Source: Labrys monachus
GTDB lineage: Bacteria; Pseudomonadota; Alphaproteobacteria; Rhizobiales; Labraceae
Reading direction: 5' to 3'
NCBI RefSeq assembly: GCF_030814655.1
Contig: NZ_JAUSVK010000001.1
Location: 2,437,501-2,501,500, forward strand
Length of the DNA: 64,000 nucleotides
The notes below the pieces were generated by a model. That model ran no database searches, was not told where the DNA came from, and was given only the letters and a program-made list of their open reading frames with translations. Each line of letters begins with the position of its first letter. The stretch's first letter is position 1. The position numbers and the translations under genes were made by a program. This document shows, piece by piece, positions 11,687-20,708 of this stretch.

Positions 11687-11712
11687 GCCCCGCGGATTGT
11701 CGCCCGCGGGGC
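11687..11712. terminator. Bidirectional hairpin between convergent genes
   Basis: GCCCCGCGG and CCGCGGGGC form a perfect 9 bp GC stem with an 8-base loop. It stands between the aldo/keto reductase 3' end and the phoB 3' end, 10 bp from the phoB stop. There is no strong T-tract, so termination efficiency is uncertain. Confidence 0.65.
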
Positions 11713-11721
11713 GCCGCACCA

Positions 11722-12423
11722 TCAGTTCTGCTTGGAAAAGGTCTCGTCGAACGAATAGCCCGCGCCGCGGACGGTGCGGATGGGATCGATCTCGCGCGTG
11801 CGGTTCATCGCCTTGCGCAGGCGCCCGACATGCACGTCGACGGTGCGCTCGTCGATATAGACGTCACGGCCCCATACGCTGTCGAGCAGTTGCTCGCGGG
11901 CGAAGACGCGGCCGGGCGCCTGCATCAGGAATTCGAGCAGGCGAAATTCGGTCGGCCCGAGCCGGATCTCGCGCGTGCCGCGATGGACCCGCTTGGTCTC
12001 GCGGTCGAGGGAGATGTCGCCAGCCTTCAGGAGCGAGGCGACGTGATCGGGCTTGGCGCGGCGCAGCAGGGCGCGGACGCGGGCCGACAGCTCGGGCACC
12101 GAGAAGGGCTTCACCACATAGTCGTCGGCACCGGTGGCGAGCCCCCGGACGCGCTCGGTCTCTTCGCCGCGCGCCGTGAGCATGATCACCGGCAGCCGCT
12201 CCGTCTCCGGGCGCATGCGGATGCGGCGGCACAGTTCGATGCCGGACAGGCCCGGCAGCATCCAGTCGAGCAGCACCAGATCGGGGATGCTTTCGCGAAG
12301 GCGGATCTCCGCCTCGTCGCCGCGCGCCACGCTGTCGACCTCGTAGCCCTCGGCTTCGAGATTGTAGCGCAGCAGCAGCGTCAACGCTTCTTCGTCTTCG
12401 ACGATCAGAACCTTGGCAGGCAT
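11722..12423 (-). CDS. phoB: Phosphate regulon response regulator PhoB
   Basis: A 233-residue OmpR-family regulator that, when phosphorylated by PhoR, binds Pho boxes and activates phosphate-starvation genes. The receiver has LIVEDEE, phospho-acceptor Asp53 in LVLLDWMLPGLSG, MLTARGEE and DYVVKPFS. The winged helix has LGPTEFRLLEFLMQAPGRVFARE and DERTVDVHVGRLRKAMN with RTVRGAGYSF. The length matches PhoB. It is the last gene of the phoR-pst-phoU-phoB locus, 103 bp after phoU, which suits cotranscription from the pstS promoter with possible internal starts. Confidence 0.97.
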   Translation of the reverse strand: MPAKVLIVEDEEALTLLLRYNLEAEGYEVDSVARGDEAEIRLRESIPDLVLLDWMLPGLSGIELCRRIRMRPETERLPVIMLTARGEETERVRGLATGADDYVVKPFSVPELSARVRALLRRAKPDHVASLLKAGDISLDRETKRVHRGTREIRLGPTEFRLLEFLMQAPGRVFAREQLLDSVWGRDVYIDERTVDVHVGRLRKAMNRTREIDPIRTVRGAGYSFDETFSKQN

Positions 12424-12526
12424 AGGCCTCCCCCAGCATTGGCTCCGGAGGGCCGCCCGGCCGTCCGGAGGGGATTTGCGATGAAAGAGGGACCGGCGGC
12501 CGGCGGCCGGTTACCGCCTCCCGCCT

Positions 12527-13246
12527 TCACTTGACGGGAATGGGCAGGTCGACCAGCGAGGTGCTGGTGTCGTTCTTCGGGCGTTCGCCGGCCGGCGATT
12601 CGCCGGTGACGAGATAATGCACGGTTTCCGCGATGTTGGTGGCGTGGTCGCCGATCCGCTCGATGTTCTTGGCGCAGAACAGCAGATGGGTGCAGAAGCC
12701 GATATTGCGCGGATCCTCCATCATGTAGGTCAGCAATTCGCGGAAGAGCGAGGTGTACATCGCGTCGATCTCGCCGTCGGAGCGCCAGACGGACAGGGCC
12801 TCCTCGACATTGCGCTGGGCGAAGGCGTCGAGAACCTGCTTGAGCTGCTCGAGCACCAGATCGGCCATGTGATCGAAGCCGCCGAACAGCTGCACCGGCT
12901 GCATGTGGCCGTTGATGGCGACCACGCGCTTGGCGACGTTCTTGCCGAGATCGCCGATGCGCTCGAGGTCGTTGGCCACGCGCAGGGCCGAGACGATCTC
13001 GCGCAGGTCGAGGGCGAGGGGGCCGCGCTTGGCAATGACGAGGATGGCGCGGTCCTCGACCTGACGCTGCAGCCGGTCGATGCTGAGATCGAGCTCGATC
13101 ACGGCCTGCGCCCGCAGGGTGTCCCGCTTGAGCAAGGCCTCGACGCTGTCGGCTACGCTCTTTTCGGCATAGCCGCCCATTTCGGCGATCATGTTGCGCA
13201 GTTCCCGCAATTCCTGATCGAAGGACGTAACGATGTGGTCGGACAT
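12527..13246 (-). CDS. phoU: Phosphate transport regulator PhoU
   Basis: A 239-residue all-helical protein with two PhoU repeats, each carrying the Glu/Asp motifs that bind metals: LRNMIAEMGGYAEKSV in the first half and DLERIGDLGKNVAKR plus NIERIGDHATNIAETV in the second. It links the Pst transporter to PhoR and keeps the kinase quiet when phosphate is plentiful. It sits between pstB and phoB, as in most proteobacteria. The C-terminal tail (AGERPKNDTSTSL) is longer than the helical core. Confidence 0.97.
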   Translation of the reverse strand: MSDHIVTSFDQELRELRNMIAEMGGYAEKSVADSVEALLKRDTLRAQAVIELDLSIDRLQRQVEDRAILVIAKRGPLALDLREIVSALRVANDLERIGDLGKNVAKRVVAINGHMQPVQLFGGFDHMADLVLEQLKQVLDAFAQRNVEEALSVWRSDGEIDAMYTSLFRELLTYMMEDPRNIGFCTHLLFCAKNIERIGDHATNIAETVHYLVTGESPAGERPKNDTSTSLVDLPIPVK

Positions 13247-13305
13247 GCCGCTCTCCCAATGTCGTGTGTCGGTGCCGGCGGCCCGCCGGCCCGGCCGGTT
13301 GCCGG

Positions 13306-14133
13306 TCAGCCGAAGCGGCCCGTGATGTAATCCTGCGTGCGGCTGTCGTCGGGCCTGGTGAAGATCTTGTTGGTCGGCCCGGCTTCGATGAGATTGCCGA
13401 GATAGAAGAACGCCGTCACGTCGGCGCAGCGTGCGGCCTGCTGCATGTTGTGCGTGACGATGACGATGGTGAAATCCCGCTTCAACTCGTCGATCAGCTC
13501 TTCGATCTTGGCGGTCGAGATCGGATCGAGGGCGGAGGTCGGCTCGTCAAGAAGGACCACTTCCGGCTTCACCGCGATGGTGCGGGCGATGCACAGGCGC
13601 TGCTGCTGGCCGCCGGACAGGCCGAGCGCCGACGTGTTGAGCCGGTCCTTGACCTCGTTCCAGAGGGCGGCCTTGGTCAGGCACCACTCCACGCGCTTGT
13701 CCATATCGGCCTTGCCGATACTCTCGTGCAGGCGCACGCCGAAGGCGATATTGTCATAGATCGACATCGGGAAGGGCGTCGGCTTCTGGAACACCATGCC
13801 GATGCGCGCCCGCAGCACGGCGGGGTCGATTTCCTTGCCGATGACGTTCTGGCCGTCGAGCAGCACCTTTCCCTCGGCGCGCTGGCCCGGATAGAGATCA
13901 TACATCCGGTTGAGGACGCGCAGGAGGGTCGACTTGCCGCAACCCGACGGGCCGATCATGGCGGTGACACGGCGTTCGCCCATGTCGAGATTGATGCCCT
14001 TGAGCGCATGCTTGTCGCCGTAGAAGAAGTCGAGGGCTTCGACCTTGAGCTTGATCGCTGCATTCGGATCGAGGGCGGGACGGTCGGCAACCGCAATCGA
14101 GGCGTTGGAAGAAGAGGACATGGGAGCACTCAT
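13306..14133 (-). CDS. pstB: Phosphate ABC transporter ATPase PstB
   Basis: The ATPase of the high-affinity phosphate importer, 275 residues from the start at 14133. Walker A is GPSGCGKST, the signature is [11 protein letters not shown], and Walker B is [13 protein letters not shown] with the H-loop in IVIVTHNM. The start at 14133 overlaps the pstA stop as ATGA, indicating translational coupling; an internal ATG at 14121 is also possible. The N-terminus is about 20 residues longer than in E. coli PstB, a Ser/Ala-rich lead. PstB is also part of the phosphate-sensing complex with PhoU and PhoR. Confidence 0.97.
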   Translation of the reverse strand: MSAPMSSSSNASIAVADRPALDPNAAIKLKVEALDFFYGDKHALKGINLDMGERRVTAMIGPSGCGKSTLLRVLNRMYDLYPGQRAEGKVLLDGQNVIGKEIDPAVLRARIGMVFQKPTPFPMSIYDNIAFGVRLHESIGKADMDKRVEWCLTKAALWNEVKDRLNTSALGLSGGQQQRLCIARTIAVKPEVVLLDEPTSALDPISTAKIEELIDELKRDFTIVIVTHNMQQAARCADVTAFFYLGNLIEAGPTNKIFTRPDDSRTQDYITGRFG

Positions 14134-14951
14134 TTCTTGGGGGCGAGCACGACGCGGGTGATGATGTTCAGGGCCAGGACGCCGGCAGTGATGAGGAGCG
14201 CGCCGGCCCAGGCGATCGAGACCTGCGCCGGATCCGGCACCTGGGCGAGCTGGTTGATGGCGGCCGGAAGGCTTGGGAAAGCCTGGCCGAGATCGAATGT
14301 CAGGTTCGGGTTGCCGAAGGCGGTGAAGAGCAGCGGGGCGGTCTCGCCGGCGGCGCGGGCCAGCGAGAGCAGGATGCCCGTCACGATGCCCGTGCGGGCC
14401 GCCCGCCACGTCACCGATACGATCACCTTCCACATCGGCGCGCCCAGGGCGAAGGCGGCCTCGCGCAGGCCGATCGGCACCAGCGACAGCATGTCCTCCG
14501 TGGTGCGGACGACGACCGGCATGATGATGATGGCAAGCGCCACGACGCCCGACCAGCCGGAGAACCCGCCGGTCGGCACCACCACCATCTGGTAGACGAA
14601 CAGGCCGATCAGGATCGAGGGGGCCGAGAGCAGGATGTCGTTGATGAAGCGCACCGCCGCGGCGAAGCGGCTGCCGCGTCCGGCCTCGGCCAGATAGGTG
14701 CCGGCCATGATGCCGATCGGCGCGCCGATCACCAGAGCGAGGGCCACCATCAGAAGGCTGCCGACGATGGCGTTGAGCAGGCCGCCGTCGGAAATGGCCT
14801 TGGTGAAGATATCGCTGCTCAAGGCGGGGAGGCCGCGCTGGAGCAGAGTGAACAGAATCCAGGCGAGCGCGATCAGCGAGATCACGGCGAAGGCGCTGGA
14901 TATGGCCTTCATCGTGTAGTCGACGGAACGGCGGCGTGCGAGGCGGTCCAT
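14130..14951 (-). CDS. pstA: Phosphate ABC transporter permease PstA
   Basis: A 273-residue inner-membrane permease. Hydrophobic segments lie at about residues 17-37, 64-88, 105-130, 140-160, 190-210 and 245-265. The EAA-type cytoplasmic loop is in [21 protein letters not shown]. PstA and PstC together form the phosphate channel powered by PstB. It follows pstC with a 16 bp gap and overlaps pstB by four bases. The N-terminus has a basic lead ([11 protein letters not shown]), as expected for a cytoplasmic end. Confidence 0.96.
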   Translation of the reverse strand: MDRLARRRSVDYTMKAISSAFAVISLIALAWILFTLLQRGLPALSSDIFTKAISDGGLLNAIVGSLLMVALALVIGAPIGIMAGTYLAEAGRGSRFAAAVRFINDILLSAPSILIGLFVYQMVVVPTGGFSGWSGVVALAIIIMPVVVRTTEDMLSLVPIGLREAAFALGAPMWKVIVSVTWRAARTGIVTGILLSLARAAGETAPLLFTAFGNPNLTFDLGQAFPSLPAAINQLAQVPDPAQVSIAWAGALLITAGVLALNIITRVVLAPKK

Positions 14952-14967
14952 GATGTTTCCTCTCGTC

Positions 14968-15972
14968 CTATTTGACGCCGGTGCGAACGAGCAGGCGGGA
15001 GATCGCGAGCACGATGAAGGAGATCACGAAGAGCACGAAGCCGAGTTCGAGCAGCGACTGGTTGCGCAGCGAGCCGGCCGGTGCGTCCGGGAATTCATTG
15101 GCGATGGTCGAGGCGATGGTCGAGCCGGAGGCGAACAGCGAGGCCGAGATGCGGTTGGCGTTGCCGATCACATAGGTGACGGCCATGGTCTCGCCCAGCG
15201 CGCGGCCGAAGCCGAGCATGGTGGCGCCGACCAGGGCAGTGCGCCCATAGGGCACCGAGACGTTGCGGAACACCTCATAGGTGGTGCATCCCACGCCATA
15301 GGCCGATTCCTTCAGCATCGTCGGGACGGCTTCGATGATCTCCACGAACATCGCGGTGATGAAGGGGATCACCATGAAGGCGAGGATGATGCCGGCGGTG
15401 AGCATGCCGAGGCCGCTGGCCGGCCCCTTGAAGAGATAGGTGAGCACCGGTATGTGCGAGAACAGCGCGATCAGCGGCGGTTCGACATAGGCGGCCATCA
15501 GCGGCACCACGACCACTACGCCCCACATGCCGAAGATGATGGACGGCACGGCGGCGAGAAGCTGGATCGCCATGCCGATCGGGCGGCGCAGGCTGACCGG
15601 GGCGATCTCCGTCAGGAAGAAGGCGATGCCGAAGGACATCGGCATGGCGATGATCAGCGCCAGGATGCCGGTGAACAGCGTGCCGTAGATCATGACGCCG
15701 GCGCCGAAATTCTCGGTGACCGGATTCCACACCGTCGACCAGTAGAAGCTCGGGCCGAAATGCGACAGGGCCGGCCAGCCGCCATAGAACAGCAGCACGA
15801 CGATCGAGGCCAGCAGGATCAGGATCAGGCCGCTGCAGCCATAGAGGGCTGCCTTGAAGATGGGGTCGAGACCTGCGCCAGGCACATGTCTCGCACCGGG
15901 CGAGGGGGCGCCCCGGGCGACTTCGGATGCGACGGCACCCCTGTCCATCGAACTCTCTGCAATGGCGCTCAT
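14968..15972 (-). CDS. pstC: Phosphate ABC transporter permease PstC
   Basis: A 334-residue inner-membrane permease. The first membrane segment (LYGCSGLILILLASIVVLLFY) begins near residue 50. The typical PstC stretch SFYWSTVWNPVTENFGAG comes next, then several hydrophobic segments, and the EAA-type loop LKESAYGVGCTTYEVFRNVS. The ATG at 15972 has an AGGAAA site eight bases upstream; the open frame runs further but without support. It follows pstS with a 63 bp gap. An N-terminal extension of about 40 polar residues (Ser/Ala/Gly-rich) is longer than in E. coli. Confidence 0.95.
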   Translation of the reverse strand: MSAIAESSMDRGAVASEVARGAPSPGARHVPGAGLDPIFKAALYGCSGLILILLASIVVLLFYGGWPALSHFGPSFYWSTVWNPVTENFGAGVMIYGTLFTGILALIIAMPMSFGIAFFLTEIAPVSLRRPIGMAIQLLAAVPSIIFGMWGVVVVVPLMAAYVEPPLIALFSHIPVLTYLFKGPASGLGMLTAGIILAFMVIPFITAMFVEIIEAVPTMLKESAYGVGCTTYEVFRNVSVPYGRTALVGATMLGFGRALGETMAVTYVIGNANRISASLFASGSTIASTIANEFPDAPAGSLRNQSLLELGFVLFVISFIVLAISRLLVRTGVK

Positions 15973-16035
15973 GTGATTTTCCTGCCGCGAAACGACGAGC
16001 CTCCGGCGCCTGGGCGCCGGAGGCCGGAACATGTC

Positions 16036-17085
16036 TTAGTTGGTGAGGACGGGCTTGCCGTCGGGACCCTTGACCTCGGCCTTCCAGGCGGAATGGATCG
16101 AGGTCACGACTTCCTTCGGCAGCGTGATGTAATGGAGCTTCTCGGCGGCCGGAGCGCCGTCCTTGTAGGCCCATTCGAAGAACTTCATGACCGCAGCCGA
16201 CTTCGCCGCGTCCTTGGGATCCTTCGGCAGCAGGATGAAGGTGGTGGAGACGATCGGCCAGGAATTGTCGCCGTCGACATTGACCATGGAAACGGCGAAA
16301 TCCTTCGCGTTCTTCCAGTCGGCCTTGGCGGCGGCCGCCTTGAAGGTCTCGAGGCTCGGCTTGAGGACCTTGCCGGCCTTGTTCTTCAGTTCAGTGGTCG
16401 TCAGGTGGTTTTCGGCGGCATAGGCGTATTCGACATAGCCGATGGCGCCCTTGGTGTTCTTGACCGAGGCGGCGACGCCGTCATTGCCCTTGGCGCCCGA
16501 GCCCGCGGCCCACTGCACCGAGGTGGCGGCGCCGACATTGGACTTCCAGTCAGGGCTGACGCCGGCCAGATAGGAGGTGAACACGAAGGTCGTGCCCGAT
16601 CCGTCCGAACGATAGACGGGAGCGATGTCGAGATCCGGCAGCGTCACGCCCTTGTTGAGCGCGGCGATCGCCGGGTCGTTCCACTTGGTGATCTTGCCGA
16701 GATAGATCTGGGCGATGAGGTCGCCGTCGAGTTGGAGCTGGTCGGAGGAGATGCCGTCCAGGTTGACGATCGGCACGATGGCGCCGACGACCGTGGGGAA
16801 CTGCAGGATCTTGGCGGAGACGAGCTTCTCCGGCGCCATCGGGGCGTCGGAAGCGCCGAAATCGACGGTACGGTTGGTGATCTGCGTCTGACCGCCGCCC
16901 GAGCCGATCGCCTGATAGTTCACCGCGTTGCCGGTCTTGGCTTTGTATTCGGAAGCCCACGCATTGTAGACGGGGGCCGGGAAGGTGCCGCCGGCACCGG
17001 TGATGTCGGCAGCATAGGCGGTGGTCGCAGCGATCGTGCTCGAAAGCGCGACAGAAGCCGCCAGCGCAAGGAATGAAAGCTTCAC
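16036..17085 (-). CDS. pstS: Periplasmic phosphate-binding protein PstS
   Basis: A 349-residue phosphate receptor. The signal peptide is about residues 1-25 with cleavage after AYA, giving ADITGAGGTFPAPVYNAW as the mature start. The phosphate-binding loops are present: TGAGGTFPAP, AIGSGGGQTQI, DFGASDAPM, and YRSDGSGTTFVFTSYL. The start is a GTG at 17085 with GGAG upstream. It is the first gene of pstSCAB-phoU-phoB, directly downstream of a two-unit Pho box, so it should be strongly induced in phosphate starvation. Confidence 0.97.
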   Translation of the reverse strand: MKLSFLALAASVALSSTIAATTAYAADITGAGGTFPAPVYNAWASEYKAKTGNAVNYQAIGSGGGQTQITNRTVDFGASDAPMAPEKLVSAKILQFPTVVGAIVPIVNLDGISSDQLQLDGDLIAQIYLGKITKWNDPAIAALNKGVTLPDLDIAPVYRSDGSGTTFVFTSYLAGVSPDWKSNVGAATSVQWAAGSGAKGNDGVAASVKNTKGAIGYVEYAYAAENHLTTTELKNKAGKVLKPSLETFKAAAAKADWKNAKDFAVSMVNVDGDNSWPIVSTTFILLPKDPKDAAKSAAVMKFFEWAYKDGAPAAEKLHYITLPKEVVTSIHSAWKAEVKGPDGKPVLTN

Positions 17086-17171
17086 GGGATGTCTCCGTTA
17101 TCGTGAAAGCAGCCGCCCCAATCGTCTTCCGATTGCAAGCCCTGCCTACGGGCAACTCCTAAAAGTCGCCA

Positions 17172-17211
17172 GCAACGCTTCTATGACAAGAGGGCTATCG
17201 TTTTATGACAA
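17172..17211 (-). promoter_or_regulatory. Pho box upstream of pstS
   Basis: Read on the minus strand: TTGTCAT-AAAA-CGATAGC, then CCTC, then TTGTCAT-AGAA-GCGTTGC. The two TTGTCAT words begin exactly 22 bases apart, so the half sites follow the 11 bp PhoB periodicity. It lies 87-126 bp upstream of the pstS start. Confidence 0.85.
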
Positions 17212-17252
17212 GGAATGTATATAAATATCATATGGTTAGGTGTTTTTGTCCC

Positions 17253-17267
17253 TTTCGTGTAACGAAA
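17253..17267. promoter_or_regulatory. Short perfect palindrome in the phoR-pstS gap
   Basis: TTTCGTGTAACGAAA is a 6 bp inverted repeat around a 3-base centre, enclosed by AGGTGTTTTT...AAAAATACCT. It lies between the phoR 3' end and the pstS Pho box. It could be part of a phoR terminator or an operator. The rest of the 17086-17405 gap shows no gene. Confidence 0.35.
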
Positions 17268-17405
17268 AATACCTCCGCCTTGGACCCAGGGGGCGCGAGA
17301 GGCCGTGCTTTCGGCCCGGAAATGCCTGCCCGCGAGGGCCCATCAGCGCGACGAGCCGCTTGATCGGGGGTGTCGCAACATTAATTCGCGTTAAGGTTGC
17401 GTTCT

Positions 17406-18725
17406 TTATCCGAGCTGGTCGATGCGGACGGAGAAGGCGGCTCCCTCGCCCGGTACGCTTTCGATCACCAGGCGGCCGCGATGGCGCGCCACGATATGCT
17501 TGACGATGGCCAGGCCGAGGCCTGTGCCGCCCTTCTCGCGTGATTTCGCCACGTCGACGCGATAGAAACGCTCGGTCAGGCGAGGCACGTGCTCGGCCTC
17601 GATGCCGGGGCCGTAGTCGCGCACCGTCACCACCGCCTCGGCGCCCTTGCCGCGGGCGCGGGGCTGCGATTCCAGGGTGATCTCGACCTTGCCGCCGGAC
17701 GCACCATATTTGATCGCGTTCTCGACGAGGTTCTCGAACACCCGAATCAGCTCGTCGCGTTCGCCGAGGACTTCCAGGGCGGGAAGGCGCTTGTCGATCG
17801 TCAGCGCCACACCCCGATCTTCCGCCAGCGGCGCCAGCGTGTCGGCGACATGGCCGACGACGATGTTGAGGTCGATCGGCTTGTCCGGTCGGACATGGGC
17901 GTTGAGCTCGATGCGCGAGAGCGACAGGAGGTCGTCGATGAGGCGCGACATGCGGTTGGCCTGCGCGCGCATGATGTCGAGGAATTTCTCGCGCGCCGCC
18001 GCGTCGTTGCGGGCCGGGCCCTGCAGCGTCTCGACGAAGCCGAGCAGGGAGGCCAGGGGCGTTCGCAGCTCATGGCTGGCATTGGCGACGAAATCGACGC
18101 GCATCTGCTCCACCCGCTGGCGCTGGGTGACGTCGCGCAGGACGATCACCACGAAATCGGTCTTTCCCGCGGCGCCGGCGATCGTGGATATCTGCGCCTC
18201 GACCGCGCGGTCGACGGGAACGCGTTCGGCATATTGGATCAGCCGGCTGGCGCCGCTTTCGGTGGCGAGGCGGATGGCGTCGATCAGCTCGGGGACGCGC
18301 AGGGCGAAGGTCAGCGCTTCCGACACCCTGAGATTGGGCACCAGGTCGCGGGCATGGCGGTTGAAGTGCCGGACGGCGAGATTGGCGTCGAGCACGATGA
18401 CGGGGTCCGGTATGGCCGAGACGAGCGCTTCGAAGGAAGGCTTGGGGCCGTCCGCCGGCTGAGGCGGCAGCGAGCCGTCGTCATGCGCGCCGCCTTGCGG
18501 CAGCAGGCCGGCAATGCCCACGATGATCGCCCAGCCCGCCAGCCCGTGCCACAGACTGACCCCGTCCCACAGCACGAAGCTGGCCAGGACGAGCGACGAC
18601 GCCAGGAGCAGCCATCGGCGCGCCCAGAGCTGATGCAGAATGGTCGTGTTCGAGCCCACGCCCGCAGCTACACCGCGCCTTGCCTGTTTCGTCAAGAGGC
18701 GGGAAAGTTCCAGCGCCATCGACAT
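17406..18725 (-). CDS. phoR: Phosphate regulon sensor kinase PhoR
   Basis: A 439-residue membrane histidine kinase. Two membrane segments (about 38-57 and 60-77) anchor it, followed by a PAS-like region (about 97-200), HisKA with phospho-acceptor His218 in VANASHELRTPLASLLGF, and an ATPase domain with ENLVENAIKYG, VRDYGPGIEAEHVPRLTERFYRVD and GGTGLGLAIVKHIV. It phosphorylates PhoB at low phosphate. ATG 18725 follows AAGGGGGGAAG; the longer frame to 18773 is not supported. It has its own Pho box upstream, and its end is 320 bp before the pstS start, so it may be a separate transcript. Confidence 0.95.
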   Translation of the reverse strand: MSMALELSRLLTKQARRGVAAGVGSNTTILHQLWARRWLLLASSLVLASFVLWDGVSLWHGLAGWAIIVGIAGLLPQGGAHDDGSLPPQPADGPKPSFEALVSAIPDPVIVLDANLAVRHFNRHARDLVPNLRVSEALTFALRVPELIDAIRLATESGASRLIQYAERVPVDRAVEAQISTIAGAAGKTDFVVIVLRDVTQRQRVEQMRVDFVANASHELRTPLASLLGFVETLQGPARNDAAAREKFLDIMRAQANRMSRLIDDLLSLSRIELNAHVRPDKPIDLNIVVGHVADTLAPLAEDRGVALTIDKRLPALEVLGERDELIRVFENLVENAIKYGASGGKVEITLESQPRARGKGAEAVVTVRDYGPGIEAEHVPRLTERFYRVDVAKSREKGGTGLGLAIVKHIVARHRGRLVIESVPGEGAAFSVRIDQLG

Positions 18726-18811
18726 AGCAGCTTCCCCCCTTGGCCGACGGCCGATGGAAGGGAGGATCGGCACCCGTTCATCCGCCGCGTCGTGGAAATA
18801 TCTTCACCGGA

Positions 18812-18844
18812 AGTGTAGTGAAATTGACGACAGTTTGACGACAG
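18812..18844 (-). promoter_or_regulatory. Pho-box promoter pointing at phoR
   Basis: On the minus strand CTGTCGT-CAAA-CTGTCGT-CAAT is two near-consensus half sites 11 bp apart (18844-18827). Nine bases after the second half site comes TACACT (18817-18812), a fair -10 element. The box overlaps the region just before the ppk2 start (18858), so PhoB bound here could also influence ppk2. Confidence 0.75.
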
Positions 18845-18857
18845 GCGGGAGGGCGGC

Positions 18858-19769
18858 ATGACAAAGCAGGGGAAGACAAAGCAGCGGGGAGGAAAGAAGG
18901 AAGGGAGCGGTCTGGCGGCGGCGATCGCCGCCTTCCATATCGACGACGCCGAGCTCGCGCCCGAAATCGAGCGGGCCGCCTTCGCCTCCGGCGGCTATCC
19001 CCATGCCGGCAAGCTCGGGGGCTCCCTCTACAAGGCGCAGCTCCTGGCCCTGCAGATCGAGCTCCAGAAGGCGCAGACCTGGGTCGAGGAGCAAGGGGAA
19101 CGGGTGGTGATCGTGTTCGAGGGACGCGATGCCGCCGGCAAGGGCGGTTCCATCCACCGTTTCACCCAGCACCTCAATTCGCGCCTCGTGCGCATCGCCG
19201 CGCTGCCCAAGCCGTCGCCGGCAGAGCTGGGACAATGGTATTTCCAGCGCTACGTCACGCATATGCCGACACGCGGCGAGATCGTCATCTTCGACCGCTC
19301 CTGGTACAACCGCGGCGGCGTCGAGCCGGTCCTGGGGTTCTGCAAGCCCGAGCAGACCAAGCAGTTCCTGCATGAGGCGCCCCATTTCGAGGCCATGCTG
19401 GCGCGTGACGGCATACGTCTGTTCAAGCTCTTCCTCACCATCGGTCAGGCCATGCAGCTCAAACGCCTCCATGCCCGTCGCGCCGATCCGCTGAAGCGGT
19501 GGAAATTGTCCGAGGTGGACTACAAGGCCGTCGAAAAATGGGAGCCCTATTCGCAGGCCTACGACACCATGCTGGAGCAGACCGACACCGTCGACGCGCC
19601 CTGGACCATCGTCAAGGGCAACGACAAGCGCCGGACGCGGCTGGCGGTGATCCGCCGGGTGCTGGCGGACCTGCCCTATCCGGACAAGGACGAGAAGCTG
19701 GTGGGGGGACAGGACGACAGCATCGTTCTGTCGGCGGGGCAGTTCCTCGCGCGGGGCGGGGAGGGATAG
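18858..19769 (+). CDS. ppk2: Polyphosphate kinase 2
   Basis: A 303-residue cytoplasmic enzyme of the PPK2 family, which moves phosphate between polyphosphate and nucleotides. Walker A is EGRDAAGKGG (about residues 88-97), and Walker B with the lid is FDRSWYNRGGVEPVLGFC. The stretches SLYKAQLLALQIELQKAQ, RYVTHMPTRGEIVIFDR, DPLKRWKLSEVDYKAVEKW and NDKRRTRLAVIRRVL all fit one-domain members. The basic N-terminus (TKQGKTKQRGGKK) is probably disordered. It is divergent from phoR and shares its Pho-box promoter region, so control by phosphate status is likely. Confidence 0.95.
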   Translation: MTKQGKTKQRGGKKEGSGLAAAIAAFHIDDAELAPEIERAAFASGGYPHAGKLGGSLYKAQLLALQIELQKAQTWVEEQGERVVIVFEGRDAAGKGGSIHRFTQHLNSRLVRIAALPKPSPAELGQWYFQRYVTHMPTRGEIVIFDRSWYNRGGVEPVLGFCKPEQTKQFLHEAPHFEAMLARDGIRLFKLFLTIGQAMQLKRLHARRADPLKRWKLSEVDYKAVEKWEPYSQAYDTMLEQTDTVDAPWTIVKGNDKRRTRLAVIRRVLADLPYPDKDEKLVGGQDDSIVLSAGQFLARGGEG

Positions 19770-19772
19770 GAC

Positions 19773-19798
19773 TCAGGCTCGCGGCGCCGCGAGCCTGA
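19773..19798. terminator. 26 bp perfect palindrome at the ppk2/truB 3' junction
   Basis: TCAGGCTCGCGGC is followed directly by its exact reverse complement, GCCGCGAGCCTGA. It begins on the truB stop codon and covers the last codons of truB, three bases past the ppk2 stop. It can fold into a strong hairpin in both transcripts. No T-tract follows. Confidence 0.7.
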
Positions 19799-20708
19799 AG
19801 ATTCGCCGCGGCATCAATTCGCCCCGCTCCAGTTCCGCGAGCGCGATCAGCGTGCCGCCGGACATCACCGCGGCCGTCCCCTCGAACACCGGGGCGTCGC
19901 GTCCGCGCAGGAGCACGCTCTGGCCCCGCGCGAGGCGGCTGGCGTCATGCTGCGACACCGCCAGCGTCGGCAGCGCCTCGAGGGCGGTCTCGACCGGCAG
20001 CAGGGCGTTCTGTACCGGCGCGAAGCCGTCGAGGCCGTCCTTCATCGCCCGCAGCTCGTCCGGCGTCACCGCGTCTTCCTCGTCGAAGGTGCCGACGACG
20101 GCGCGGCGCAGGTCGATGACGTGGCCGTAGCAGCCGAGGTCGCGTCCGAGGTCGCGTGCGAGCGCGCGCACATAGGTGCCCTTGCCGCATTCGGCTTCGA
20201 AGGTGGTGGAGTCGGGCGAAGAGGCGGCGATGACGAGCCGGTGGATCTCGATCTGGCGGGCGGCGAGCTCGACCTCCTCGCCGTCGCGGGCCAGGTCGTA
20301 GGCGCGCTCGCCATCGATCTTGATCGCCGAGAATTTGGGCGGCACCTGGCTGATGACGCCGGTATAGCGGGGCAGGAGCGCCTCGATATCCCCGCGTTCC
20401 GGCCGCTTGTCGGAGGTCGCGACGGCCTCGCCCTCGGTGTCGTCGGTGTTGGTCTCCACGCCCCAGGCCACCGTGAAGCGGTAGACCTTGCGCCCGTCCA
20501 TGACATAGGGAACGGTCTTGGTGGCTTCGCCGAGGGCGATCGGCAGCAGGCCGGAGGCGAGCGGGTCGAGCGTGCCGGCATGGCCGGCCTTCTTGGCGTT
20601 GAAAATGCGTTTGACGACGGCGACGCCCTGGGTCGACGTCATGCCGACCGGCTTGTCGAGGATGACCCAGCCGTCGACCTCGACCTTGGTGGAGCGGGGA
20701 GCGTTCAT
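19773..20708 (-). CDS. truB: tRNA pseudouridine-55 synthase TruB
   Basis: A 311-residue enzyme that makes pseudouridine 55 in the T-arm of tRNAs. The catalytic Asp48 is in [24 protein letters not shown]. The N-terminal [17 protein letters not shown], the middle [21 protein letters not shown] and the [14 protein letters not shown] loop are standard. The C-terminal part has a small PUA-like end ([19 protein letters not shown]). Its ATG overlaps the rbfA stop as ATGA, so translation is coupled. The last codons form the 26 bp palindrome shared with the convergent ppk2. Confidence 0.97.
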   Translation of the reverse strand: MNAPRSTKVEVDGWVILDKPVGMTSTQGVAVVKRIFNAKKAGHAGTLDPLASGLLPIALGEATKTVPYVMDGRKVYRFTVAWGVETNTDDTEGEAVATSDKRPERGDIEALLPRYTGVISQVPPKFSAIKIDGERAYDLARDGEEVELAARQIEIHRLVIAASSPDSTTFEAECGKGTYVRALARDLGRDLGCYGHVIDLRRAVVGTFDEEDAVTPDELRAMKDGLDGFAPVQNALLPVETALEALPTLAVSQHDASRLARGQSVLLRGRDAPVFEGTAAVMSGGTLIALAELERGELMPRRIFRLAAPRA

